Of a DNA stretch of 24,914 nucleotides, positions 7,504 through 14,502 are shown piece by piece. Both the position numbers and the translations under genes were made by a program. Positions within the stretch are counted from its first letter, which is position 1, and each line of letters opens with the position of its first letter. This DNA comes from Bacteroidales bacterium (GTDB lineage: Bacteria; Bacteroidota; Bacteroidia; Bacteroidales; F082): NCBI GenBank assembly GCA_017508895.1, contig JAFWRA010000182.1, positions 1 through 24,914 on the forward strand, written 5' to 3'. The notes beneath the pieces were generated by a model. It ran no database searches. It was not told the DNA's origin and was given only the letters and a program-made list of their open reading frames with translations.

Positions 7504-7511
7504 TACCTTTG
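7504..7511 (+). promoter_or_regulatory. -7 element upstream of HU
   Basis: TACCTTTG matches TAnnTTTG. The nearest TTTG (7485-7488) is only 15 bases upstream, so the -33 is uncertain. The implied leader to the ATG at 7562 is about 43 bases and AT-rich. Confidence 0.55.
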
Positions 7512-7561
7512 CCGCAAATTTACGACAAACATAATAACTAACCATTAAAATAAGAGAAAAA

Positions 7562-7834
7562 ATGACTAAAGCAGAAATCGTTGCTGAAATTGCAAGCAAG
7601 ACCGGCATTGAAAAAGGTGCTGTCCAGAATGTTGTTGAAAATTTCATGGAAGTTGTGAAGAACGCTATGGCTAAGGGTGAAAACGTTTATCTGAGAGGCT
7701 TCGGTAGCTTCATCATCAAGACTAGAGCTGAAAAGACTGGCCGTAACATTGGCAAGAACATCGCCATCACTATTCCTGCTCATAAGATTCCGGCCTTCAA
7801 GCCTGCTAAGACCTTCATGAATGCTGTCAAGTAA
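7562..7834 (+). CDS. HU-family nucleoid DNA-binding protein
   Basis: This 90-residue protein is a standard HU/IHF-family subunit: an N-terminal helical dimerisation part (MTKAEIVAEIASKTG), the core YLRGFGSFIIKTRAEKTGRN, and the DNA-embracing arm ending in IPAHKIPAFKPAKTF. HU bends and compacts DNA and aids replication, recombination and transcription. Which paralogue (HU or IHF subunit) cannot be told from sequence alone. It is divergent from mutY and followed after 29 bases by a tiny basic protein and then RNase G/E, suggesting one transcript of nucleic-acid-handling genes. Confidence 0.95.
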   Translation: MTKAEIVAEIASKTGIEKGAVQNVVENFMEVVKNAMAKGENVYLRGFGSFIIKTRAEKTGRNIGKNIAITIPAHKIPAFKPAKTFMNAVK

Positions 7835-7863
7835 GATAAACAACAAGATAAAATTTTTATATT

Positions 7864-7953
7864 ATGCCAAACGGTAAAAAACACAAAAGACACAAAATGT
7901 CGACGCACAAGCGCAAAAAACGCTTGAGAAAGGACAGACACAAGAAGAAATAA
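7864..7953 (+). CDS. 29-residue very basic protein, AURKAIP1/COX24-type, probable ribosomal protein
   Basis: A short frame from ATG 7864 to TAA 7951-7953 encodes 29 residues: it begins MPNGKKHKRHK and ends KRKKRLRKDRHKKK. More than half of its residues are Lys, Arg or His. I recognise it as the small conserved Bacteroidota protein annotated as AURKAIP1/COX24-domain (related to the C-terminus of mitochondrial ribosomal protein mS38). It is probably a small-subunit ribosomal component, from family knowledge. It lies between HU and RNase G/E, 29 bases after HU. A role in the ribosome is inference here. A random frame is unlikely given composition, position and match to the remembered family. Confidence 0.85.
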   Translation: MPNGKKHKRHKMSTHKRKKRLRKDRHKKK

Positions 7954-7969
7954 GCTCTTCTTGAGCCTA

Positions 7970-8020
7970 AACACAACAATAACACAGCATTGGCTCACAC
8001 CATTGTTGTGTTATTGTTTT
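7970..8020 (+). terminator. Hairpin with two alternative pairings before RNase G/E
   Basis: AACACAACAAT (7970-7980) can pair perfectly with ATTGTTGTGTT (8002-8012), while the overlapping AACAATAACACA (7975-7986) can pair perfectly with TGTGTTATTGTT (8007-8018). A T-run follows at 8017-8020. It may be a terminator or an attenuating leader structure for rng, 36 bases ahead of its ATG. Confidence 0.6.
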
Positions 8021-8055
8021 ATCAAACAATTCGTTAACCCCAAAGTTAAAACACT

Positions 8056-9648
8056 ATGTCTGAAGAACAACAGCAAGAGGTTGCAGTGGAAAATAAGACA
8101 GTGACGCGCGACTTGATTATCAATTCGCACGCTTCGGAGGTTGACATCGCTCTTCTGGAAGACAACACGCTTGTCGAACTTCACAGAGAGAAGACCAATA
8201 ACCAATTTGCGGTTGGTGACGTTTATTTGGGCAGGGTGAAGAAGATATTGCCTGGCCTAAATGCAGCTTTCGTTGATGTGGGCTACCCCAAGGAGGCTTT
8301 CCTGCATTATCTGGACCTTGGCCTTCAAGCCAATTCGCTGATCAAGTACAAGAAGATGGTCCTTGCCAACGATGATGTGGCCATGGATAAGTTCAAACTT
8401 GAAGGCGACTTGCCCAAGAATGGCAAAATCAGCGATTGGCTTGCTGTAGGCGATTTGTTGCCAGTGCAGATTGCCAAGGAGCCCATTCATACCAAAGGGC
8501 CGAGAATCACTGCCGAGATTTCTTTCGCTGGCCGTTATCTCGTCCTTGTCCCCTTCTCTAACCGTATTTCGGTATCACAAAAAATCCGCAGCAGCGAAGA
8601 ACGTAACCGTCTCCGTCGCCTGATGCAGAGCATTAAGCCGGCCAACTATGGCGTCATCATCCGCACCGTCGCTGAAGGCAAGAAAGTAGCCGAACTTGAT
8701 GCCGATCTCCGTTCATTGATTTCCAAGTGGGAACAGTGTATCATCGAGATGAAAAAGATGACGACCTTCGGAAGGATGGTCAGCGAGATGGATCAAACCA
8801 GCGTCATGCTGCGTGATTTGCTTAACGAGTCGTTCAACAATATCCATGTGAACGATGAGAAACTCTATGAAGAGATCCAGAAAAACATTCAGACATTCGC
8901 TCCGCAAAAAGTTGATATTGTGCAACTTTACAAAGGCAAAGAGCCTATCTTTGACTTTTTCAACGTAACCAAGCAAATCAAAGGCTTTTTCGGTAAGATT
9001 GTCACTATCAGAAACGGTGTCTACCTTGTCATCGAGCACACCGAAGCCATGCACGTCATCGACGTGAACAGCGGCCATCGGGTGAACAAGGAGAATTCGC
9101 AGGAAGACAACGCTTTTCAAGTCAACATCGAAGCTGCCAAGGAAATCGCGCGCCAGTTGCGTTTGCGCGACATGGGCGGCATCATTATTGTCGACTTCAT
9201 CGACATGCACGAAGCCAAACACCGTAAGGATTTGTTTGACGCCTTGGTCGAAGCCATGTCGCACGACCGTGCCAAGCACACCATCCTTCCTCCGACGAAG
9301 TTCGGCCTCATCCAAATCACACGCCAACGCGTGCGCCCCGAAACAGAAGTACAGGTGCAGGAAAAATGTCCTGTCTGTGCAGGCGAAGGCAAAATACGCC
9401 CCGCCATTCTCTTCATCGACGAAATCGAAAACCACCTCAAGTACCTCATGGTCGACCAGAACGAGAACCACTTGACCCTGCAGGTGCATCCCTTCATCTA
9501 TTCCTACCTCTGCATAGATGGCCTGTTTTCGATTCGCCGCAAATGGATGAAAAAATACGGCAAGAAATTCAAAGTGCAGTCGATGCCTGAATTCCACACG
9601 CTGCAGTACAACTTCCAGAACGCCAATGGCGACGATATCAAGCTCTGA
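8056..9648 (+). CDS. rng: Ribonuclease G/E family endoribonuclease
   Basis: This 530-residue endoribonuclease acts in rRNA processing and mRNA decay. It starts with an S1-like RNA-binding region (about residues 38-150, e.g. VGDVYLGRVKKILPGLNAAFVDVG), followed by the RNase H-like and DNase I-like catalytic parts. The metal-binding aspartates should be D336 in VIDVNSGHR and D380 in IIVDFIDMH, by analogy with E. coli RNase E D303 and D346. The Zn-link cysteines are C438 and C441 in KCPVCAGEGK. There is no long C-terminal degradosome scaffold, so it is RNase G-like in size. It follows HU and the basic mini-protein, with a structured spacer that could regulate its expression. Complete. Confidence 0.95.
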   Translation: MSEEQQQEVAVENKTVTRDLIINSHASEVDIALLEDNTLVELHREKTNNQFAVGDVYLGRVKKILPGLNAAFVDVGYPKEAFLHYLDLGLQANSLIKYKKMVLANDDVAMDKFKLEGDLPKNGKISDWLAVGDLLPVQIAKEPIHTKGPRITAEISFAGRYLVLVPFSNRISVSQKIRSSEERNRLRRLMQSIKPANYGVIIRTVAEGKKVAELDADLRSLISKWEQCIIEMKKMTTFGRMVSEMDQTSVMLRDLLNESFNNIHVNDEKLYEEIQKNIQTFAPQKVDIVQLYKGKEPIFDFFNVTKQIKGFFGKIVTIRNGVYLVIEHTEAMHVIDVNSGHRVNKENSQEDNAFQVNIEAAKEIARQLRLRDMGGIIIVDFIDMHEAKHRKDLFDALVEAMSHDRAKHTILPPTKFGLIQITRQRVRPETEVQVQEKCPVCAGEGKIRPAILFIDEIENHLKYLMVDQNENHLTLQVHPFIYSYLCIDGLFSIRRKWMKKYGKKFKVQSMPEFHTLQYNFQNANGDDIKL

Positions 9649-9676
9649 TCGGAAGCCACTGCCACAAAAAAACCTC

Positions 9677-9712
9677 AAAAAGCCTGCTCTGAGAGCGGGC
9701 TTTTTCTTATTT
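9677..9712 (+). terminator. Terminator after RNase G/E
   Basis: AAAAAGCCTGCT (9677-9688) pairs with AGCGGGCTTTTT (9694-9705) over 12 bp including one G-T pair, with a 5-base loop and a T-run. It starts 28 bases after the rng stop. Confidence 0.9.
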
Positions 9713-9715
9713 TTG
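9708..9715 (+). promoter_or_regulatory. -7 element upstream of trpS, overlapping the terminator tail
   Basis: TATTTTTG matches TAnnTTTG exactly. If used, it gives a leader of more than 200 bases before trpS that contains two strong hairpins (9773-9794 and 9832-9852). Confidence 0.5.
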
Positions 9716-9769
9716 CACCCAATTAATGCTGACGCGTTACTGGGGGCTTACAACTATTCCCATGTTACC

Positions 9770-9856
9770 GTCATGGCGGAGGAACATCCGCCATCTCCTA
9801 CCAGCGAAGACGACATCCTTTCGCGAGGGAGATTGCGGGTAAAGCCCGCAATGATG
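9770..9856. repeat. REPIN-like pair of inverted hairpin units
   Basis: Unit 1 has perfect arms ATGGCGGA (9773-9780) and TCCGCCAT (9787-9794), preceded by CCGTC and followed by CTCC. Unit 2 has perfect arms ATTGCGGG (9832-9839) and CCCGCAAT (9845-9852). Read in reverse complement it starts CCATCATTGCGGG and ends CCCGCAATCTCCC, aligning with unit 1. Two such REP units in opposite orientation about 50 bases apart have the layout of a REPIN. The arms differ at compensating positions. Confidence 0.7.
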
Positions 9857-9930
9857 GTTAGGGTTGAATCTCGCGTCCCGCAGTTCCGCCTCAAACAACA
9901 ATTAAACATTTCAACAGTCAACACTTCAAC

Positions 9931-10926
9931 ATGAATAAAGACATCGTTTTAAGCGGCATCCGCCCCACTGGAAACCTTCACCTCGGTAATTATTATGGCG
10001 CTGTGCGTAGTTTCGTGAAGATGCAGGAAGACTACAACTGCTATTTCTTCATCGCCGACTGGCATTCGTTGACCACACACCCCACGCCTGAGAACATACA
10101 GAAATCAGCCCGCACGATTTTGGCAGAATACCTCGCCTGCGGCATTGATCCCGAAAAGGCCACCATCTATATTCAAAGTGACGTGCCGGAGACCATTGAG
10201 CTATATCTCTACTTTAACATGAACGCTTACATTGGCGAACTGGGTCGTGTGACGACTTTCAAGGAGAAAGCGCGTCAACAACCCGACAACGTGAACGCCG
10301 GCCTGTTCACCTATCCCACACTGATGGCTGCTGACATCCTGCAACATCGCGCCAAATGGGTGCCCGTGGGCAAGGACCAGGAGCAAAACATGGAGATGGC
10401 TCGCAAGTGCGCTCGCCGTTTCAACAACATCTATAAAGTGGAGTTCTTCCCTGAGCCGCAAAACTACTATTTCGGTGGCGATGCCATCAAGGTGCCAGGA
10501 TTGGACGGTAGCGGCAAGATGGGCAAGAGCGACGGCAATTGTATCTATCTCTTTGAGGACGAGAAGACCATGCGAAAGAAGGTGATGCGCGCCGTCACCG
10601 ACAGCGGCCCGACCGTGCCCAACAGCCCCAAGCCTGAGGTTATCCAGAACCTTTTCACGATGATGAACATCGTCAGCGAGCCTGAGACGGTGAAGTATTT
10701 CGACGAGAAATGGAACGACTGCTCTATCCGTTACGGCGACATGAAAAAACAGATAGCTGAAGACCTTGAAAAGACAGTCGCCCCTATCCGAGAGCGCATC
10801 ATCGAGTTCTCGTCTGATACGGAACGCCTCGACCGCATCGCCCGTATGGGTGCTGAAAAGGCTCGTGAGAGTGCGGCGAAGACGCTGAATGAGGTTCGTA
10901 AAATCATCGGATTTAGGCAATATTAA
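9931..10926 (+). CDS. trpS: Tryptophanyl-tRNA synthetase
   Basis: This 331-residue class I synthetase charges tRNA-Trp. The HIGH-type motif is PTGNLHLGNY at residues 12-21, and the KMSKS-type loop is KMGKS at 196-200 in GSGKMGKSDGN. Also visible are the Trp-pocket region FIADWHSLTTH (about 41-51) and the dimer-interface stretch around VGKDQEQNMEMARK. Length matches bacterial TrpRS. The ATG at 9931 directly precedes NKDIVLSGIRPTG, the standard beginning. The gene stands between two repeat-bearing spacers; the upstream one might be a long structured leader. I see no leader peptide with Trp codons that would suggest attenuation. Confidence 0.97.
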   Translation: MNKDIVLSGIRPTGNLHLGNYYGAVRSFVKMQEDYNCYFFIADWHSLTTHPTPENIQKSARTILAEYLACGIDPEKATIYIQSDVPETIELYLYFNMNAYIGELGRVTTFKEKARQQPDNVNAGLFTYPTLMAADILQHRAKWVPVGKDQEQNMEMARKCARRFNNIYKVEFFPEPQNYYFGGDAIKVPGLDGSGKMGKSDGNCIYLFEDEKTMRKKVMRAVTDSGPTVPNSPKPEVIQNLFTMMNIVSEPETVKYFDEKWNDCSIRYGDMKKQIAEDLEKTVAPIRERIIEFSSDTERLDRIARMGAEKARESAAKTLNEVRKIIGFRQY

Positions 10927-11020
10927 TGCTGAATGCTGAATGCAAAATGATGAATGAGGGCGAAGCCCTGCGTCGCATTGCGATCATTCAGCATCCCACA
11001 TTCCACATTCATAATTCAAT
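10926..11020. repeat. Intergenic repeat able to fold as a branched structure
   Basis: ATGCTGAATG occurs twice (10926-10935 and 10933-10942, overlapping) and pairs with CATTCAGCAT (10985-10994). Inside lie two more perfect hairpins: AGGGC-GAA-GCCCT (10957-10969) and TCGCA-T-TGCGA (10973-10983). AATG/CATT-type units continue to 11020. It fills the trpS-hflX spacer. Confidence 0.7.
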
Positions 11021-11023
11021 AAA

Positions 11024-12217
11024 ATGGGTGACTTCATCACATACGAAAAAATACCGGAACGTGCCGTTTTGATTGCCGTTGCCAGCAAACAACAAGGTCG
11101 TGAGCGTACTGAGGAATACCTTGACGAACTGGCTTTCTTGTTGGAAACTGCCGGTGGTGTGCCCGTGGCACGTTTCATTCAGCCATTGGACCATCCGAGC
11201 AGCGTAACCTATCTCGGTTCAGGCAAACTTGAGGAGATTCACCAATATATTAAGGCGGAGAACATCGAGATTGCCGTTATCGATGACGAACTCAGCGCAA
11301 CCCAAGCCCGAAACATGGAACAGGCTTTGGAATGTCGTGTCCTTGACCGCACTAGCCTCATTTTGGACATTTTTGCCTCCAATGCCCATACAGCACATGC
11401 CAAGGCGCAAGTTGAACTAGCACAGTATCAATACCTTCTGCCTCGTCTGACCCGTATGTGGACACACTTGGAACGCCAACGTGGTGGTATCGGTATGCGT
11501 GGTCCTGGTGAAACCCAGATAGAGACTGACCGCCGCTTGATTTTGGAACGCATTGCCTTGCTGAAAGAGAAGCTGAAGGATATCGACAAGCAGAAGACCG
11601 TGCAGCGCAAGAACCGTGGCAAGTTAGTTCGAGTTGCCCTAGTGGGCTATACCAACGTGGGCAAGTCGACCATTATGAACCTGTTGAGCAAATCTGAGGT
11701 TTATACCGAAAACAAGCTCTTTGCCACTTTGGACACCACTGTGCGTAAGGTGGTGGTGGATAATCTACCATTCCTTTTGTCTGATACTGTGGGGTTTATT
11801 CGTAAGTTGCCGCACCATCTTGTGGAGTCGTTCAAGTCTACCTTGGATGAGGTGCGTGAATCTGACATCCTGCTGCACGTGGTCGACATCTCGCATCCTG
11901 ATTTCGAAGCGCAGATGGAGGTTGTGAACCAGACCCTAGCCGAGTTGGGTTGTGCCGATAAGAAGACCATTGTCGTCTTCAACAAGACCGATGCCTATAC
12001 TTGGGAGGAGAAGGATCCTGATGATCTGACGCCGCCCACCAAGCGCAATGTTTCTTACGAGGATCTGAAAAAGACCTGGATGGCCAAGATGAATGAAAAC
12101 TGCATCTTTATCTCCGCCAAAAATCGCGACAATTACCAGGAATTCAGAGATTTGCTCTATAAGGAAATCCGTGACATGCACGCGATTCGCTATCCATACG
12201 ATAATTTCTTGTATTGA
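11024..12217 (+). CDS. hflX: GTPase HflX
   Basis: This 397-residue ribosome-associated GTPase has the HflX-specific N-terminal domain (about 20-190, with VTYLGSGKLEEI, then the Gly-rich segment GGIGMRGPGETQIETDRR near 155-173). The G domain follows: P-loop GYTNVGKST at 208-216, switch region FATLDTTVRKV, G3 DTVGFIRKLP, and G4 NKTD at 320-323. HflX rescues stalled or heat-damaged 70S ribosomes by splitting them. The stop codon is 2 bases before the tatD ATG, so the two are translated from one message. The spacer from trpS holds only a structured repeat. Complete. Confidence 0.97.
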   Translation: MGDFITYEKIPERAVLIAVASKQQGRERTEEYLDELAFLLETAGGVPVARFIQPLDHPSSVTYLGSGKLEEIHQYIKAENIEIAVIDDELSATQARNMEQALECRVLDRTSLILDIFASNAHTAHAKAQVELAQYQYLLPRLTRMWTHLERQRGGIGMRGPGETQIETDRRLILERIALLKEKLKDIDKQKTVQRKNRGKLVRVALVGYTNVGKSTIMNLLSKSEVYTENKLFATLDTTVRKVVVDNLPFLLSDTVGFIRKLPHHLVESFKSTLDEVRESDILLHVVDISHPDFEAQMEVVNQTLAELGCADKKTIVVFNKTDAYTWEEKDPDDLTPPTKRNVSYEDLKKTWMAKMNENCIFISAKNRDNYQEFRDLLYKEIRDMHAIRYPYDNFLY

Positions 12218-12219
12218 CC

Positions 12220-12990
12220 ATGTATCTCGTCGACACCCATACACATATCTACGACCATCAATTCAGCTTAGACCGAATAGAGACTGTCCAACGTGCGTTG
12301 GATGCAGGCGTAAAGATGATGCTTCTACCTAATGTGGACGCCTCAACTATCACTCCGATGCTTGAATTACACGAACACAATCCTGATTGTACCCGAGTGA
12401 TGATGGGCCTGCAGCCCGAGGAAGTCAAGGAAGACTACAAAGAGGTGCTGGCCACGATGGAAAAGGAGCTGGAACGCGGCATTTATATCGGAGTGGGGGA
12501 GGTCGGCCTCGATTTCTACTGGGACGCAACCTATGAGCATCAGCAACTTGACGCCTTTGAGACCCAACTGGATTGGGCAAAACAACTGGGCTTGCCGTTA
12601 TCCATTCACTGCCGCAATGCCTTCGACAAGATGGTGAAAATCCTGGAAAAGAAGCAAGACGGCGGCCTGTGCGGCATCATGCATTGCTTCACGGGAACGG
12701 AAGAAGAAGCTAAAGTTTACCTTGAATTGGGCTTCTATCTTGGTTTGGGTGGTGTGACGACTTACAAAAATTGTGGTGTGAAAGAATTTCTTCCCAGTCT
12801 GCCTTTGGATAGAATCGTTTTGGAGACGGATGCGCCTTATTTGGCTCCTGTTCCCTGTCGAGGCAAGCGCAATGAGCCTGCATTTCTTGTCCATACGGCG
12901 CAAAAGATTGCCGAAATCTTGCAGAATTCTCTCGAAGGCATTGCAGAGGCTACTTCTGAGAATGCAAGGATGCTTTTTGGATTGTCTTAA
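12220..12990 (+). CDS. tatD: TatD-family metal-dependent deoxyribonuclease
   Basis: This 256-residue TIM-barrel hydrolase has all expected metal ligands: H7 and H9 in DTHTH, E94 in GEVGLDFYW, H130 in SIHCRNAF, H155 in MHCFTG and D204 in LETDAPYLAP. TatD proteins are 3'-5' exonucleases linked to DNA repair and nucleic-acid turnover; the exact substrate here is unknown. I chose the ATG at 12220, which gives MYLVDTHTH. The TTG two codons upstream overlaps the hflX stop and is unlikely. The usual GIHPH is replaced by GLQPEE, a common variation in this family. The gene ends at a strong bidirectional terminator. Confidence 0.95.
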   Translation: MYLVDTHTHIYDHQFSLDRIETVQRALDAGVKMMLLPNVDASTITPMLELHEHNPDCTRVMMGLQPEEVKEDYKEVLATMEKELERGIYIGVGEVGLDFYWDATYEHQQLDAFETQLDWAKQLGLPLSIHCRNAFDKMVKILEKKQDGGLCGIMHCFTGTEEEAKVYLELGFYLGLGGVTTYKNCGVKEFLPSLPLDRIVLETDAPYLAPVPCRGKRNEPAFLVHTAQKIAEILQNSLEGIAEATSENARMLFGLS

Positions 12991-12997
12991 AGAAAAC

Positions 12998-13047
12998 AAA
13001 AAAAACGAAAAAAGCCTGACTGTTGTCGGGCTTTTTTCGTTTTTTTC
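12998..13047. terminator. Bidirectional terminator between tatD and ompA-like gene
   Basis: A long stem pairs AAAAAAGCCTGAC (ending at 13020) with GTCGGGCTTTTTT (starting at 13025) around a TGTT loop and extends through A-runs and T-runs on both sides. It should work for both the plus-strand tatD and the minus-strand ompA-like gene. Confidence 0.92.
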
Positions 13048-13074
13048 ATTTCATGTTGCCAATAGAACCACGGC

Positions 13075-14328
13075 TCATTGCACAAGGTCAACCACAACAC
13101 GACGGTCGTATTCTGTCGGGTTAAGTTCCTTGATCCCGCCAATGGGGATGATGATGATTTTTTCTTCGGGGAAGCCCATCTTCAGCAATTCTTGCATGAT
13201 CCTTCTACAACGGTTTTCTGACAAGGTTTGGTTGTAGGAAGCGGTAGCTGTTGCACTGTCGCAAGAACCTCTCAAACGAATTCTATAACCCTTGTCTGTA
13301 GCCACATTGACAATCTCACGCAAGTTGACCAAATCTCTGTTTGACATCAGTTGATATGAGTCGCGATGGAAGAAGATAGAGAATGGGTAGCAGGCCATTT
13401 CACCAGAGTTGATGAAGATAGTAACCGTATCAGGCTCGCAAGGAGGTTCTATCACACATGTGGTGGTGTCGGGTTCATACAACTCGTATATCCTGCTGAA
13501 GTAATAAGTTAGACCGAGAGAAACCGAGTAAAGGTTGTCGAATCTTTTTGGCCTAATACCTTCCATGCCATCAACAAAGTCTTTGCCACCCAATTCATGC
13601 TCCCATGAGTCGATGGTCCATCTGTGAAACATCCAATCTATATCCAAGAAAAGGTCAAAATGTTCACCAAGTTTGAAATTGTTGAGTAAGCCTGCACCAA
13701 GGGCTAGTTCAAAGTTTGTGCCATCATACTTTGCCAAATCTCTATCTTTCTTATAATTTAGATAATGAACAAGAGACTGGCAGACAAACAAATCGTTCGA
13801 GTTTAATGCACCACCAGCACTTAGATAAAGTACAGGAGTCCAAACTCTATCAGGATTGTAGTAACCTTGGAAAAAATCGATGGGACTTATCATATACTGA
13901 GCAACCAGATTATGATAACGCATGGAGGTCTTATAAATCGAGTTTCCACCTACAGTTTCCGCCACTTCAGGATTCTCACCATAAAGGAACTGGATGTGAG
14001 GCAGACTTGGATGTCTACCAAAGATATAGCTGTCAATTCTAGTATTGCTGTAGGAAATCCTCACACCCTTATTATGATTGACCCACTTACCAAAATTGAC
14101 GGTGAAGCCAAACCTAGGGTGTGCAAAATCCACCTTGGTATAACTATTCACAAAGCTTTCGGGAACATTCATGCTTCCCTGCCACCAATTTACTGTGCCG
14201 CCTGCTGAAACGAACCAGTTTCTGCGCCATCTTGTTGTCAGATACCGAACAGAATCAACATGTCCCTCTGCTATCACCGATGAAGAAAAGGCAAGTAATG
14301 TGATAAGCGTGATAAATACTTTTTTCAT
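13075..14328 (-). CDS. Outer-membrane beta-barrel protein with OmpA C-terminal domain
   Basis: This 417-residue protein has a signal peptide (MKKVFITLITLLAFSSSVIA) and a barrel-like region of about 280 residues rich in alternating aromatic strands (e.g. NWFVSAGGTVNWW, LYSVSLGLTYYF). A short Cys/Pro-rich linker (TTTCVIEPPCEPD) leads to a C-terminal OmpA-like peptidoglycan-binding domain. In that domain the Asp and Arg that bind diaminopimelate are kept: the Asp of RGSCDSATATASYN and the Arg of LSENRCRR. The usual GHTD reads GSCD, and the C-terminal motif is YDRRVVVDL. It probably tethers the outer membrane to the wall. It has its own promoter, and its leader carries a 23-base tandem duplication. 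Confidence 0.88.
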   Translation of the reverse strand: MKKVFITLITLLAFSSSVIAEGHVDSVRYLTTRWRRNWFVSAGGTVNWWQGSMNVPESFVNSYTKVDFAHPRFGFTVNFGKWVNHNKGVRISYSNTRIDSYIFGRHPSLPHIQFLYGENPEVAETVGGNSIYKTSMRYHNLVAQYMISPIDFFQGYYNPDRVWTPVLYLSAGGALNSNDLFVCQSLVHYLNYKKDRDLAKYDGTNFELALGAGLLNNFKLGEHFDLFLDIDWMFHRWTIDSWEHELGGKDFVDGMEGIRPKRFDNLYSVSLGLTYYFSRIYELYEPDTTTCVIEPPCEPDTVTIFINSGEMACYPFSIFFHRDSYQLMSNRDLVNLREIVNVATDKGYRIRLRGSCDSATATASYNQTLSENRCRRIMQELLKMGFPEEKIIIIPIGGIKELNPTEYDRRVVVDLVQ

Positions 14329-14329
14329 T

Positions 14330-14375
14330 GATATTGTTTAGTTTGCTTCTATGATATTGTTTAGTTTGCTTCTAT
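14330..14375 (-). repeat. Exact 23-base tandem duplication in the ompA-like leader
   Basis: Bases 14330-14352 and 14353-14375 are identical (GATATTGTTTAG followed by TTTGCTTCTAT on the plus strand). The copies sit between the predicted transcription start (near 14419) and the ATG (14328), just before the start codon. Confidence 0.95.
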
Positions 14376-14425
14376 TTATCTGTTTTATTGATACTTAAAT
14401 CCTTTATGGGAATCTAAATGCGCGG

Positions 14426-14433
14426 CAAAAATA
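14426..14433 (-). promoter_or_regulatory. -7 element for the ompA-like gene
   Basis: On the minus strand this reads TATTTTTG, an exact TAnnTTTG match. The region is very AT-rich and I see no clear -33. The implied leader is about 90 bases and includes the 23-base duplication. Confidence 0.6.
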
Positions 14434-14502
14434 TATATTTTTTCTTTATCAGTAATGGAATTTTGAAAAAAAGTCATTTTTTTGCTGAAAATTAGCATTT
14501 TA

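Noticed and set aside
8713..9678. 321-residue open frame on the minus strand
   Set aside because: It is exactly antisense to the RNase G/E gene, which has all catalytic motifs. Its translation has no recognisable domain and comes from codon-bias shadowing.
9708..9930. Trp attenuator or T-box leader for trpS
   Set aside because: No Trp-codon leader peptide and no T-box consensus is visible; the hairpins are better explained as REP-type repeats.
9626..9934. 102-residue open frame across the rng-trpS spacer
   Set aside because: It runs through a terminator and two REP-like hairpins, lacks any domain pattern and overlaps the trpS start.
10201..10920. 239-residue open frame on the minus strand
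   Set aside because: Antisense to trpS, with His/Leu-rich shadow composition and no start context.
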